Below are positions 30,966-44,229 of a stretch of 64,000 nt of DNA, in pieces; position 1 is the first letter of the stretch, and each line of letters starts with the position of its first letter. The notes under the pieces were generated by a model. The model made no database searches and was not told the DNA's origin. It was given only the letters and a program-made list of their open reading frames with translations. Made by a program: the position numbers and the translations under genes. The stretch comes from Amoebophrya sp. A120. Lineage: Eukaryota; Sar; Dinophyceae; Syndiniales; Amoebophryaceae. The stretch is from positions 4,582,518 through 4,646,517 of the forward strand of contig CAJINV010000004.1 in assembly GCA_905178155.1 (NCBI GenBank), given 5' to 3'.

Positions 30966-32290
30966 CATCATCTTCATCATCTTCTTCGCCGGAACTCAAC
31001 TGATTCATCGAGATGAAAGAAGTGAACCCGGCCGCTGGAATATGATCTGTCCGAAATGGAAACGCTTGAAATGACCAATAGTATAGCTTCGCTTACCAAA
31101 AAGTGCAATGATGCTCGTAAAGGGAATGATGAGATGAGTCTGATGATGCAGATCCGGAGAAGTTGTAGAAGGAGAAACAGAAAGATGATGTTGGCGACAT
31201 ATTTATAGCTCTTGATGTGTGTATAGATTGATAAGTTTGGTTTCAGGAATTCCAAATCAGGTAAAAGTAAAGAGGACGAGTTGTACCACCTTGGGTGAAG
31301 TCACCTCGTCTTGTCTCGGAAACAAGTGCAGCCGTAATGGACGAAGACTTATAATGATACGGCATACATACCCGAGAAAAGGAGCGCCGATGGATCATGG
31401 ACATAGAGTACGTTCTTTTTCTTCACAATCGAGCTATACCTATACACAATCACAATAAAAAAGTGGATGTGCATATAAATTTGAAATCCTCTTGCCGCAT
31501 ATCGATATCCTCGAATGCTTTTCTCGACAAGCACAGTGTTGTCGTTGTGTTGCTGACGAAGATTGTACTTCTCAAGGTAGTTTTTGGTAATCATCGCCAT
31601 CCAGTGCTGGATCTCCCACGAGGACCCTTCGTGTTCATCTGAAACAAAGTTACCGTGTCTGCAGCCGGACTCAAGCAACAGACGAACGGTCGCGAGGAAC
31701 TTCACCTCCTAAGCGGACGGAATCAACGCGACGAAAATTGTATAGATACTCTCGAGGAATAAAGCTTTTAGATAGATACTTTTTTAGAGGAAAAATTATA
31801 TGCGTAAGTCCTTCGAGGAGTGGACGGCTTCTTATTTTCGGTGTTTCATCGTTTTCGTGAAAAAGAAAATCAAATCTAGGTATAGAGTTTGGCCTTCGGG
31901 TATCTACCGGACCATCATACATCGTGGGGGAGCGTGAGATGGGACGTGCTCCACTACGACCAAGACCAAGATCCGACGAGACCTCTAGAACGGATTCTAT
32001 CGCCCATGCCACAAAGACTTGATATGACCGCCAAATGACCTCCTCCCTTCGGATTCGGCAGCCGCGTTCATGATTTTTTTTCTCATGTTCGTCCTCCTAC
32101 CCCTATCTGATGCGTCGCACGAAAGAAGAGGCGGATCGATCCGAGGTTTTTGCAGGCAGCTCGACACCACCGTTGTATTGCTATTGACTTTATTAGCTAC
32201 TCCTACTGCTAGTAGCTCTTTCCCGAGACGAAAAGAGAAATTGGTATTGGTAAAAGTCTGCATCTCAGTCACCTCGCGACTGATGACATC
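30966..32290 (-). CDS. Possible minus-strand gene, copy in unit 2 (fragmentary)
   Basis: Three coding-like segments run on the minus strand. 32283-32215 encodes DVISREVTEMQTFTNTNF then SFRLGKELLA. 31710-31505 encodes EVKFLATVRLLLESGCRHG, then WEIQHWMAMITKNYLEK and RQQHNDNTVLVEKS. 31045-30966 encodes AAGFTSFISMNQLSSGEE then an acidic run. Possible splice sites flank them: TTAG before GAGGTGAAG, an acceptor-like CCAG before CGGCCGGG, and GTAAGTC after the acidic run. Several differences from the other copy are silent or conservative, which suggests protein coding. No family was recognised and a start codon could not be fixed, so this is tentative. It would be the only minus-strand gene in the window. 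Confidence 0.35.
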
Positions 32291-32400
32291 AAGATAAGAT
32301 ATGCGTCACATCCTTTGGCTGTTCGTCTCTCCCCACCCCCAAACGATGAAAAAAGTACAGGTATGCGTCGTGGTGCCAAGAGCTACTTGTACTTACTCCA

Positions 32401-35400
32401 CCGTCCCGGGAGCGACTTCGTATTGTTTATTTCTATGGATAGAAGATACTCGGCGTCGAAGATCCGGCACTCAACCACCCCTTGTTGATCGTCCACGAGC
32501 CCGCTTCCGCTAGGAGCCACGTTTCTGCTGCTCCATGCGAGCGCAGAGCGATCTGCGCAGCGGATGAGATCCGACATCAAAGCTGCAGATCTTATCTTCT
32601 CGAGAATTTCATTCAATTTTTTCAATAAGTGAATAGGAAAATGGCCAACGAGTCGAAATTTCTTGCTCCCGTTTCTTTCTTTTTTTTGTGTTTCTAGGTA
32701 ATTTTTTGAATGGATGTAAATCACGCTTTGACGGAAAAGCATTGGCTTTTCTTACCAAACAAATCATTCGTGATTTTTGCTGCTAAAACTAAATGGAAGA
32801 AAAAAGGAATCGATAGAAGTGGTGGCTTGCCTGATATTACGCAGTTGTCCTCGTGATATGTTAACGTAAGACCAGCACAATCGATGCCGACTGCAGGTTG
32901 CCGTGTTCGTATCCACATTAAAAAAGCTCCATCGTGTGTACTATTTTTGACCCCCGCATACTTGTGCTTAGGGTTTTGAATTTGATGTTGATCGTGGACG
33001 AAGTAGACGAAGATCAAGATCTGCTTGGCTGAACGAAGAATCTCAATCTTCTTGATGCGTGGCGTCAAAGACAGCTTTGACATGCTAATTACTCACGGAA
33101 CGCCGGGCCACTTCAGCTCGTCTGAGATCCCAAAAAGATCCTATCAAGATCCTGGCCGCTGGGCTACTTCGGCGCCCCGAAATTACGAATCAGGCCCAAT
33201 GTTTTGGCCTTCGCTTTGCCTCCTTTGTATAGCAAATTTGCGCGGCCTTTTCTGGGCGTGTCGCATAGCTGCCGAGCCTATCCCGAGGGCCGCCCTGTTT
33301 GGGAAGCGCGATTTATTTTCCAGATGCGGGGGTATGTCGGTATTTTACGGCCACGCAAAACTTGGCGCGGGCCAGCCGCCAGGGAACGCGCCGCCCGCCG
33401 CGGCCAGCGTGTCCTTTTGCCCCCCCTTCTGGTGTGCTTCTGTAGTTTTTTAGCGGTAGTCTTGGACATTGGAAAGGGGGTGGCGCGGAGGTGTTTCGAC
33501 CGCAGGCATTCTACCTGCCCAGCATCCGGGAGCCCGCAGAGAGGCGATGGCCTTTGGCGCGATGCGGTGCCAAGTGTTTTGCTTCTTGGGGTCGCGGGGA
33601 TCGGCAGGCCAGTCCTGCAGAAAGCATGTCAAACAAGGGTGGGAGTTTTCTCCCCGCGGCACAATTTTTGTGCTCAGGAGCATTCTCCAGTGGAATTCGG
33701 CCAGGCACGGGGTCACTTTCCAGAGTTCATGGCCGCCATCTCCATTTTCAAAAGTTCCGATCAAGATCCTGTCCAGAGGACACTTTTTTCGCCGCTTTTC
33801 CTGGCCCCTCCCCCGCCTGGAATCTATGGATTTGGCGGCGCAAAAAAGTGGCCAAAAAAGTGTCCTCTGGACAGGATCTTGATCGGAACTTTATCGGATC
33901 TTGAACGGAACTTTTTAGGAACTTTTTTTTGGCCCCTGAAGCTTTCGCCATACCGCCGTGATTGGCGACTTTGAACATTGTTTGAACATTGGTCGGATCC
34001 TTTGTTCGGGGTTCAAGAAGTGGCCTTTCTACCCTTGAAACACGGGCTGTTTCTTTGATTCAACAAATTCAGCGGCTTCGTTTTTGAATCAAAAAAAAAA
34101 CTCGCTTTGGGGCTAGTGCGCCGTCTTTTGCTGGACCATTTCCGACCTGGCCTTGTCCTCGGGCTCGGGTATATCTGGCCCATGGAAGCGAGATGGACCC
34201 TGCGGACGGGGGCAATTCCGTCCATTGCTGGGCCCCAGATTGTTCCGCGCCGCGCCAGGGCTTTTACAACCGCGCGACCACTCGCTCGCCTTTGTTGGGC
34301 GTGGTTATTCGTCACTCCCAGCAAGCTAGCGCCTGTGGCAACGCCCGCGGGGCGTCTGGCCCTTTCTCACATCTACCATACCTTCGTGTAACGCGCGTTA
34401 CATGAGCGGTCTACGCTTCCCTTTCGTCGGCAGGTTGTCCCTGGAAGCTACAGAGGGGCGGACGCTCCGAATCTTTCCGACCCCTCCCCCTGGGGTGTCG
34501 GGGGTGATCTTTTCAGGATCTTCGTGGGTTCTCAGGGCGTCGTCTGTGGCCCGTCGTGCCGCCAGTAAGCTAAGCAGCGACTGCGCCAAAAGTCTAAGTC
34601 ATGTAAAGCGAAAGATAGGAAAATTTTCCGTATTGGGAACAAGCTCTAAATCATTTCGCTGCACTTCAAGAAAGAAAGAAATCACAAACACCTACAGCGA
34701 TGTTGTAGACCCTTCGACGACCACAGCAATATCTAGCGGTAAGTCGTAATCTAAGCATCTGCATAGTCAAAAAGACGCACCAGAACGAGATCACGCTCTT
34801 TTTATTGTTAGAGAACAATGTTAATGTATCAAATGGAAATTATGGACTGCAGTCCGTTTTTAATGAATACCTGCGAGCAGAAGTGAATCGCAAGGATAGA
34901 AGCGATCATGAATTGAGTGTGAGTATCGCCATGCATACGAACAAAAAAAGTTGTTGAAAGATCATTTTTCCGGAACAAGATCCACGCAGACGCATATGTG
35001 CATGCCTTGAAGCAGGTATTTTCAGTGTAGAAAAATATTTGAAATAGCGAGAATCTGATGCATCTGTGCACACCCGGAACCCACGACAGCTTCTGCTTGT
35101 TTTGGTTTGTTTCAAGTGCAAAATCTTTTTTCGCAGTATTGTGAATTTTTTTTTGTTCCCGGTCAATTTTTCTCTACAGGAAAATTTTGTGGCGCCTCTC
35201 GCATTACCCTGAATACAATGCTAGTTCTCAGTTTGTTCAATTTGCTATAGCCATTAGAAGATTATCATTATCGTTATCCCTCATTTTTTCTAGACTTATG
35301 CCTTGTAGGTAGACAGGAAAAAAAAACCGCTGAAAAAGTAGAGTCTATGTATAAGCCTGAGCAATCGGAATCGCCGCCGATGAAAGAAGTATGCATCATG

Positions 35401-35855
35401 TCGAGAAATCGAGTTAGGTCGTAGGCGTTATTTGTAGTTACGGCGCGACGGCAATAGAAGTCACAAGAATGACTGGCCCTTCTAGAGGCCGCTGGAAATA
35501 TAATTAGATGGGCAGAGATCCAGGTTCTGTGTCTCACCCTCCAGCACGCATTTGAATTACTGGACCCACCACGCATTCTGTCGAAGTTTAATGCATTATC
35601 GTAGGAAGAACTCTTTTATCAGTACAGTTTTTTACGACATATTTTAAGAGACGAAGCTATATCATGTTTCTTACGCATTTTTCCACGCTGTACAACCTCT
35701 GAAGAAGTATTTTTATGATCGACGACATATGAAAAACTTATTGTATACTGCACGAGGACCCTATTTACTTGACTAAGCGCCACTGCAACTACTCTGTGTT
35801 GTCCGCCGCACTGTATATCTCCTATTAATTTGCTGTTGCACCAGATCATTTAAAA
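32401..35855. other. Region without a supported gene, containing a GC-rich island
   Basis: 32401-33080 and 34600-35855 are AT-rich with stops in every frame. 33100-34590 is a GC-rich island with overlapping open frames on both strands, a pattern typical of GC-rich non-coding DNA. The island resembles the cargo of the large TIR elements elsewhere in the window but has no TIRs that I could find. It contains the hairpin at 33751-33892. Confidence 0.5.
33751..33892. repeat. Perfect 39-bp inverted repeat
   Basis: The left arm 33751-33789 (AAAGTTCCGATCAAGATCCT and onward) is exactly complementary to 33854-33892, with a 64-nt loop. Partial third and fourth copies are nearby (GATCCTATCAAGATCC near 33137 and CGGATCTTGAACGGAACTTT at 33895). 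Confidence 0.9.
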
Positions 35856-38800
35856 ATGGGAGAAGGCGATCAAAAAGGCCAGAAGCCGGGCGCTTCAAGC
35901 CCTTCCACCGCAAGCGGAAGTACCGCGGGAGCATATAACAGTGGAGCCGGCGTTGTAGCAGCAACTACCGGCCAAGGTAAGAAGCAAGAATATCCCGGTG
36001 CTGCCGCCAGAGATCAACATCGCGGCCCGAATGGCGGAGCAGGCAAGAAGGGCGGCCAGGGCGATATTAACAGTGCAACAAGAGACAGCACCACCGGCAG
36101 CAAGAAGGAAGGCGGAGCCACTAGTAGTAAAGGTGGAGGAAGGAGGGACAGAAATCGTGACGGGACTTCAAAAGGCAATGGGAAAAAAGAGGGCCCGCCG
36201 CGGGATGTTGAAATGATGGGCAAAAGAGATAATAGCACCACTAAAGAGTCCTCCACAAGACCAGGAGAAGCGGCACCCGCCGGTGGACCCCAGCAGAACA
36301 ACGAGGGAGCGACAGCAACGCGAAAGGAGAGGAAAGGGAACGGAAAACACAAGAACCGAACTACGCCAAAATCAGGTAGTAATGGAGGCACTTCCACGAA
36401 AGGAGCGCCATCAAATCCAAACTATCCTACTGATGGGGAAGATGTTATCACGATGAAAAGCAATACCACCACCGCCGCCGCGATGAATTATGGCAGCTCA
36501 ACAGCGGCTGCGATTGAAATTACCAGTGCCACTTCCACTTTCATCCCAAGCTCCGCTACCTCTACTAGCAACGCGGGAGACCACGTAACGCAAACGTCAC
36601 CCGCTTCCTCCGGCGGTGCGACTTCGGTTACAGCTGCTGCAAACGGCGACATCAGGAAGAATTCTCGCACAAACTCCTCCGGTACTATTGCAAACAAAGA
36701 CGGATCGACGTTTGTTGTTGTTCACACAGGAACAAATAACGGCTACAACAACGAATCGGAATCACAGCAGCTCGACAGCACAATATATCCCGAAAGCAAG
36801 GACGGCACTACCACCTCTGCAAAGAAAAAGAGGAATCGAGACCGCGAAAAGGAAAAGGAGCGGAGGCTGCGCAAGAAAAAGGAACAGGAGGGCGGCAATG
36901 GTAATAACATGGGAAGTGCAAGTGGCAAAGATCCAGAATCTTTTTCCGGAGCAACTGCAGGGAATGGAAACAGCGCAAATCGTGGCGGAACGTCAAATTC
37001 AAATACTGGAAGAAACAACAGAAACAAGAAGGACGAGTGGAAAAGCGCACCGAACATTGACTTCGGGGATCTCCCCACTTTGGGCGAAGCGAAAGCCCAG
37101 GGCTTCAAGTCGGTCCACCCTAGCGGAGCAGGTTCCGGACCACGTGTTTCCACGTTTTCGGCGACAGCGGTAGACCAGGTGGTGGTTGAAATGAAAGAGG
37201 AAGGTGGAGAAGGGACGCAAGAACGTGCTCCAGCTCAGGGGGATGAGAACAAGTCGGTGGCAGGCACAGCTCCTATAGAGAATGGTTCTCGAGTTGTACC
37301 AGAGGAACTTTCCGCGAAGGAACATGGCGAAGGGAAAAGGAGTAAATCTTCTTCCAAGGGCAGTGGAAAGAGGAAACACGGCGGAGAAGTAGAAAAGGTG
37401 GAGCCGAAGATTCTAGGTATGATTGAAGATAGAATAGCTTGTTTATAGTTGTTTCTTTGTTGCTTAGAACTAGAAGCTTCAGTTTCTCTTTCAACAGCCT
37501 GCTACTGCAGCTTTGGCTTTCTTTTTGAGTGTAGCCACGGACGACGTCGCCACATCAGCACAATGCTCTGAGCAGATAGTACTCGGTTTGTGCTAGCTAT
37601 AGCTTTTCATTGAAATGAGGTGATATTGAAATGATGGTCGATTTGATAATTTTCAAAATTCAATCACCGAACACCTACAACTATGCAGCCACTCCCGGTA
37701 GTGCTTGGGCCAGCGGAGGCGTTTCCAAGTTGTTTAAGGCTGCAACTTCCGAAATGAAGACCAGTCCAAGTACCGCGGTAAGTCATCAGGCTAAGGTCGG
37801 CAGCGAGAACATCAAAGGTGGCAAAAAGGGCGGGGGTCAGCTGCACAAGGCATCAGCTGCGCCGCCCTCTGGAGGGCCGTTGGCGAATGCGAAGGGTACG
37901 TACTTGTTACTGCAAACAGAAACAGTTACACTTTTTGCCTGCATGTTGAAGTTTTCTGAGAGTAGTATAAAGATCCATCCTTGTGAAGCTTTTCGACAGA
38001 GATAGACCACCTGCACTTGATGTCATTGTTGTTTCCTTATAATTACAGGTGCGGTGCCGGGACCTTCCACATCTACTTCACCCGCCTTGCCTACAAATGC
38101 AGTAGTAGAAAATCACCAGGAACTTTTGCATTCCCGAACCGAGACGCCACGGAGTGCGACCGATATACAGATTCCCAGCAGTGCAGCTTCCTCCATCACG
38201 ACCTCTGCAACGCTGACAGGCCATCAAACTACTGACTTGTACAACGCAGGCGGAGTAGTAGGTGCGGCTTCCACAACATCACATAACACTCAACCGCAGT
38301 TCCGAAATGACGCGAAGGTCGCACCTGCCACAGTGGCACCTGGTGCTGCCCCGACAAAAATTACCGTACCAGCAATGCAGACGAACGTTGCGGATGCGGT
38401 TGCGATATTACAGCCGGCAGACGGGAAGCCGTTCGTGAAGATGGGGGAGCAAGAGGACGACCAGCAGACGAGGCAGAACGTGATGAGACATCGAACGGAG
38501 GAGAACAGTAGAGAAGCTTTTCTTCAGAAAGAACAGTTGTCACAGGGTAAATCTGCTGCGACTTTCGCATCCGGTGTAGCTCCTGAGGAACCTGCAACAG
38601 TGCTGCCGATTGCGGAGCAAAAGGCAGAGGTACTCTCTTATATCATTTTTAGGCGGCGTATTTATATATACATGTTTTTTTTTTTCTGGTGCTCGCCCTT
38701 GTTTTGGTGAATCACCTCTTATTTTCGGCAAGCTCAAAATAATGATCATCTGGGGATACTAGCCTCCCTAGTATAAGTATTTGCGTCAAATGCAAATAAT

Positions 38801-41800
38801 AACATAACAAAAACAGATCCCCATCCCGGTAGTTGACAACCAAGACCCCAACGGGGTTCCTTCCACTGCTCCCAACGGCACGTCGACCAGCGCCCCTGCA
38901 TTGCCAGAAACACCAACAACTCCCACGAGCGAAACCTCAAAACAGCCCCAGGAAGCACAGGAGTCCAAGGAAAACGAAGAAGAGGAGAAGAAGCCCGAGC
39001 CGCTACCGCCACCGAAGTCTTGGGCCGATTTGACGAAGAGGAACATTGACCCCCGAAAATTGAACAGCAAGCTGCCCGGCGGCATAGCCGTGCCGACCCA
39101 GAACGTGTCGTTGTTGGACTGTCTGGCCTGCGAGGCGGACAAGTTGCTACCCGAGAGTCACCCGATGAAGCAGCATCTGGACGACAACCCCGCGGGATGG
39201 GCAAAGTAAATTTGTTTTCCTTGTTGTGTCCGTACATATTAAGTAGTTACTGTATGCGACGAATGTTCAGCGGCACACTGTACCTGCTCTGGGTGCTCAA
39301 AAGTGATATCTTCAAAATCACTCGGGACAACAACTACAGCACGCAGATAAAAATTCGCATCATCGACAAAACCCTAAACCTTGAATACTTGTCCCCTCAT
39401 GATGCAAAAATAAACGTAAACCACAACAGGTTCCACGGCCTCTGCCAGCACGGAATTCCCCTGAACGGTGCGTGTCACGAGTTTTTCAAGCGCGGGCTGG
39501 AAAACGTTCGCGGTACGAATCAGTGCTATGTTAATTGCGTCTTCCAGATGCTGCTGACCTGCAAACCCCTGGCGCGCATCCTGATCTCTTGCGGAGAAGG
39601 CGACGCCCAAAGACCCTATTTCCAAGCCCTGCGCGAAGTTTTTAAAGAGTTCCACAAGCCACAAACGACCTCTGTCGGCTCCCACTACAACAACGCGGCT
39701 GACAACAACACGACGGCCGCAACGCCACACTCCAACGCAAGCAGCATCATTGCCGGGTTGGCGACACCGAACAACAATAACGCTGCAAATGTGTTGTTGA
39801 TGAACACGACGCCGATGAACGGCACAACAGGAGGCGGTGGAGCTGGTACCACAACAGGAGCCTCTTCTGGCATTAACCCAGCGACCACATTTGCAGCGGC
39901 GGTGGGGACACCGACGCCCGCGAACGGAGCCGTTGCGGGAGGAAATATGATGATCAGAAGATCTCCGAACATGACCCCATCCGCCAGTCCAGGGAGTGGA
40001 CTAGTACAACACCAGCACGCTAACTTCGTCCCCAAATTTCCGCAAATCGGTGGAGGTGCTCCACACAGCAATAATAAAATGAATATCGCGGATCCCGCAC
40101 AGCACAGCGGCAAACAACTGATCAATACGCCAATGAACAAACCCGGCGCATCTTCAACATCTTCTGCACAGTACAGTGCTGCAGGCGGCACTACACCGGC
40201 GAACTTGTTCACCGGAGCGGGAGCAGGAGGTGGTACTACTAGTACAACAGTGAACCTGACAAACCCGGCGAATTTTAGCACGGAGCCGGCGTCCTCGACC
40301 TCCTCCTCATCCTCCACTGGTGGGAAAACACCTGCTACATCTTCTTTTATGCCCAACAATAGTATGCAAAGTCAGCAAATAGGAACAAGCACGACCACAG
40401 GTGGATCTTCGTCTTTTCTGAACGGAGCTAGTAACTACGCTCCAACAGGATCCTCATCATCTTCAACATCAGCGAACGGGGCCGCAGGAGCTGCGACGTC
40501 AACTACTACTGGCTCGTCGTCCAGTTCCACAGTTTATCACCACCCGCAGGGCAACAGCGCGACCTCCTCAAGTAACACCACCTACACGCTCGCCTGCCCC
40601 GAGCAACTCTCCAGTACGGCGCAAGAGCGCCGGTTCCAGATTGGGCAGCCCCACTTGGTACGCAGTACGCCGCTGATGCGGGATATTCTTTTGAAGTTCA
40701 AGGAGCAACAGCAGACCGGCGTGGACGCGCAGCAAGACTGTTGCGAATTTCTGTTGTATCTTCTGCAGAACATGCACGAGGAAAGCAAATGGACGACGGT
40801 CGACGCGGACATGAAAAAACGAAGGCAATTCTGCAAGGAGGCACCCGCGGTTGTGACCAAAATGAAGCCGGTGAAGGGGCTTCTGGGAGCAGCAGGAAAA
40901 GACAAGGCGAATAACGATAGTAGTCAAGCAGCATCAATATCTTCATCCGGAGAGCAACATCACATGGACAAGGGAGCAAGTGGTGGAAAAGGCGGCTTCA
41001 TGTCCTCATCTGCAAAAGGAGACCAGCAACAGTTCTCCATCGACCGCGAGCAAGCAGATAACTCCCCGTCTGAATGGAACGAGATGGGCAAGGCCGGGCG
41101 AAAAGTGGAAAAGAGGGCCCAGGCGATGCTTGAGGACAGTGTGATTTACCGACTCTTTTCGCACACCGTGCAAACCCGAACACCGACACTGATCACGGAA
41201 GAGCCTTTCCTGATCATGGATCTCTTTTTGCCCGACGTGGCCGGAAGTAATTTCTCAACGACAAGCGCGACACCAAAAGCGGCTCAGGGAGCCAGATTGC
41301 AGGAGCTGGTACTGAGTTCTTGAAAGCATTTGACTTTCCTGTAGGCATTTGTGGTGTTTTTAGTCGTTTTTGCATCGTGCATAACGTAACTCCCGATGGT
41401 ATGATAAATGTTCTTTTCGTACACGCAGAGCAGCACCGTGAGTAAAGTTTTGCACGATGGTGTTGCTGACGGGGTGAGTCAGCTAAAAAACTATGCTAAA
41501 CCATTTCCGTCGTGAGTAATCTTCTACACGACGGTAGTATAATTGGTAAGTGCCACAAGTTCACGAAAACACAACAACAACAGATAAATTCCCAAATCGA
41601 CTCCACGGAGGAGATTGTCACGAGCAACGACAGCAAAATTAGAAAAACGGCGAAAGTGCAGAACCTCCCTCCTTACCTGGTGGTGAACCTGAAGCGCCAC
41701 CGCTATTGCGAATTCAGCAACAAAACGCAGAAGCTGAGCCACAAAATCCACTTCGGTTGCCAACTGAACATCAACCAACAGCAAGATAGCTCGGTCGAAG

Positions 41801-42213
41801 TGGCTGCCAACAACATCTCGCAACAAACGCCACCGAAAATGTTGAGCCACATGCAGCATCCAGGTACAACAAGTGCGACTTCTACCGGCAAAAACTACAG
41901 CTCGCAGAAACCTGCTCAGACGACACCATTATTCCCAGGGGCAACGACGACAACTTCTACACCGTCTCAAATAAACAACTCGACGAGCTACGCGCTGTCC
42001 AGTTTCTTATGCCATCACGGGGAGCATTCGGATAGCGGGCATTACATCGCCTTTGCGCGTTACAACCACGACTGGTGGCGATACGACGACTTGAGTGTCA
42101 CGCGCGTGCCGAACATCGACCAAGAACTGAAGTCGCCGAAGATCTCCGAGTCGGCCTACGTTTTCCTCTACGAACAAATTGCGCCCGGCCAAAACGTGCG
42201 GGTGCATCCGTAA
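35856..42213 (+). CDS. USP10-like ubiquitin carboxyl-terminal hydrolase
   Basis: USP-family cysteine protease that removes ubiquitin. The Cys box is GTNQCYVNCVFQMLL (catalytic Cys codon 39524-39526). The second box is DAQQDCCEFLLYLLQ (about 40726-40770). Next comes LPPYLVVNLKRHRY (about 41671-41712). The His box is SDSGHYIAFARYNHDWWRYDD (catalytic His 42040-42042). The upstream PKSWADL resembles the SWA motif of USP10, the reason for that subclass call. The N-terminal 500 residues are low complexity, and about 300 residues of Ser/Thr/Asn/Gly-rich sequence split the catalytic domain (39660-40570). Introns are all GT-AG and TIR-free: 37417-37688, 37896-38048, 38630-38816, 39206-39270 and 41309-41428. 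Splicing around 41438-41530 is unclear, because a degenerate duplication there carries GTGAGT twice. No introner was found in this gene. Confidence 0.85.
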
Positions 42214-44229
42214 AAGGATGACGATCTTCACGTATGTAGTTGGATGAGGCAGCGTTGGAAGGCGGGTCGTGGCTTGAAGGTGTAGTAGAATCGTGCAGGA
42301 ACAAACTTGGTTCTTGTACCGATGACGACCTCGCGCGCTCTCATAAGTTACTAACCTGTACAACTACAGCAAGCGCTTTTCAGTCACGGTCTTGGTATCA
42401 AGGAGTGTGGGGAAGCGACAGATGCTCAGGAGAGGAAAAAAACGCTGCTGACACCGATCGCGTACTCACAACTTTATTTCTGCGCTTTGGTTTTATTTCT
42501 CATCGTAGTTCGTTACAACCAATGCGAAGTACAAAAACAAACGCAAAGAATACGTTGTCTAAATGCACAAATCAAACTGGCCTCTGAGTTGAAGATTTTT
42601 CGTTATAGAATTAATAGGATGAACATACCTGATGAGTAACCGAGAAGCCGCCCTGTATTTCGGTTCGCATGGGTCAAGAGCTTCTTCTTCTTCTTCTAGG
42701 AGCCGCATCCTGACCATCAAAGCTCATGCGACAGTATTATACAACTTACGGCGAGAGGACGAGCAACGAATACGAACGAAGAAAAGCAGGTGGCTGACAA
42801 AAACACTATTGAAGACAAAACTGTTTCTAGATGAATGCACACCGCGAAGGTATAAAAAACGAACTTGAATACCCATTATGTATCTCTCTTTCTATGATGG
42901 CGACCAGTTGTATCACTATCGTATGTTAATGCACTAGAATTTTCAAAGGCACAATCTTTTCGCCGCCGAAAATAGGAAGGTTTCCGAGGGACAAACCACG
43001 AGGATAAAAGCGCTAAGGAGTTCATCTACTGCACTTTGTTATCCGCGCTTGGGTGACTGTGACTTAAACAAGGAATGCACATGGAGTTGTAGGAGCATGC
43101 TTCGTGTTGTTTTCCTACTTCGCTTATTCGGTTGTTAATTTGTCTTCATTTATGTCGTTCGAAATCAATGTAAGCCCTCTTCTCGGTCGAGCGTTCACCC
43201 AGGATGGTGTACTTATCATACTTTGTCTTGTAGTTTGTGAACTTCAGCCACTCCTTGTTAGGTCTTTCGTGGCTTTGAGAAGTTGTTCGTATACTTTTTG
43301 TTACGTCATGCCTCCTCTAGCGACAACAGGAAATCTTCACGGATTATGAATATCAATATTGCGCACGGACAGGACACAAGACCAAGACTTCTTTTTTTGG
43401 TAGAAAAAAAACGCAACTACATCCACTTTCAACCATCTTTGATGGTGGCGCTTCTGCGTGGTGCCTTCTAACTAGGATATTTTTCACATTTTTTCAAATG
43501 ACAACGTACCTGCGGGTGAATCTGAAGCCGATAAACACTCACAAAGAACAAGAAGCACACAAAAAGAAAATAAAAGGGCTAGCAGCCAAAACATCAAAGC
43601 ATTGTGATGGTTCTCCACTGCAGTGGGCAAGCTGCTCCCTCGCTGCACTGGAGAACCACGACAGTCGCTTTTTGCTTCATCAGTCAGAATCAAGCCGCCC
43701 TGCTGGTTTTGTATGATATTAATTTGCTGCCTTCTCTTGATCGACGAGAATGTCGAAATGAAATTCTGCTGCAACTGCTTTTGTGGCCTGAGTATACCCT
43801 CACTGCTTCCCTTGCACCAGCAAGAAGACCATACGAAGGAAAAGCACAGCGTCGAAGCTGATTGACGATGACGCACTGACACTGAGCAAGTAGATTCAAC
43901 TGGTGTAAGTACTTGTTTGCGTGCTGCGCAAACAAAATTTACTGGACAGTTTGATTTGCCAGTCTTGCGGAGCATCAAGCTTATGTTCTTCTTCTTCTTC
44001 TTGTTCGGTATCATCTGAATGCAGACCTGCGCTACCGCCCTTTTCTTTTGGAGCGAGGGAAATGAGGCGAGGTTCTAACAGCTACTAGGTTCTATGACTA
44101 TGTGCCAGGGAGACGAATATGCTGAAGGCCCAGCACGGAAGAAAGACGTGAGTACTGCGGATCCTTGAAAACAGTTCTTGAAAAAGTTGTAGCAGAACCT
44201 GAACCTCTTGCAAAATCCAAATTGAATTC
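42214..44229. other. Intergenic region after the USP10-like gene
   Basis: 2.0 kb with no supported gene. The longest open frame is 176 codons on the minus strand (43484-44014). It has a hydrophobic stretch near its C-terminus but no recognisable domain, so it is not called. An imperfect hairpin (GGTTCTCCACTGCAG against CTGCACTGGAGAACC) lies at 43609-43657. Confidence 0.5.

Larger units (their letters stand above)
29754..32400. repeat. Tandem duplication, two units of about 1.2 and 1.4 kb
   Basis: Unit 1 (about 29754-30965) and unit 2 (about 30966-32400) are collinear and clearly similar along most of their length. Shared blocks include TCTTGTCTCGGAAACAAGTG (30118, 31312) and GAAAAGGAGCGCCGATGGAT (30181, 31376). 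Indels, some not multiples of three, separate the copies. Confidence 0.85.

Noticed and set aside
39197-41323. Separate gene starting at 39197
   Set aside because: The stop before it lies in a 65-nt GT-AG intron (39206-39270); removing it joins the N-terminal region to the protease domain in frame.
43484-44014. 176-codon minus-strand frame with a hydrophobic stretch
   Set aside because: No recognisable family and a very mixed composition; kept only as a note in the intergenic entry.
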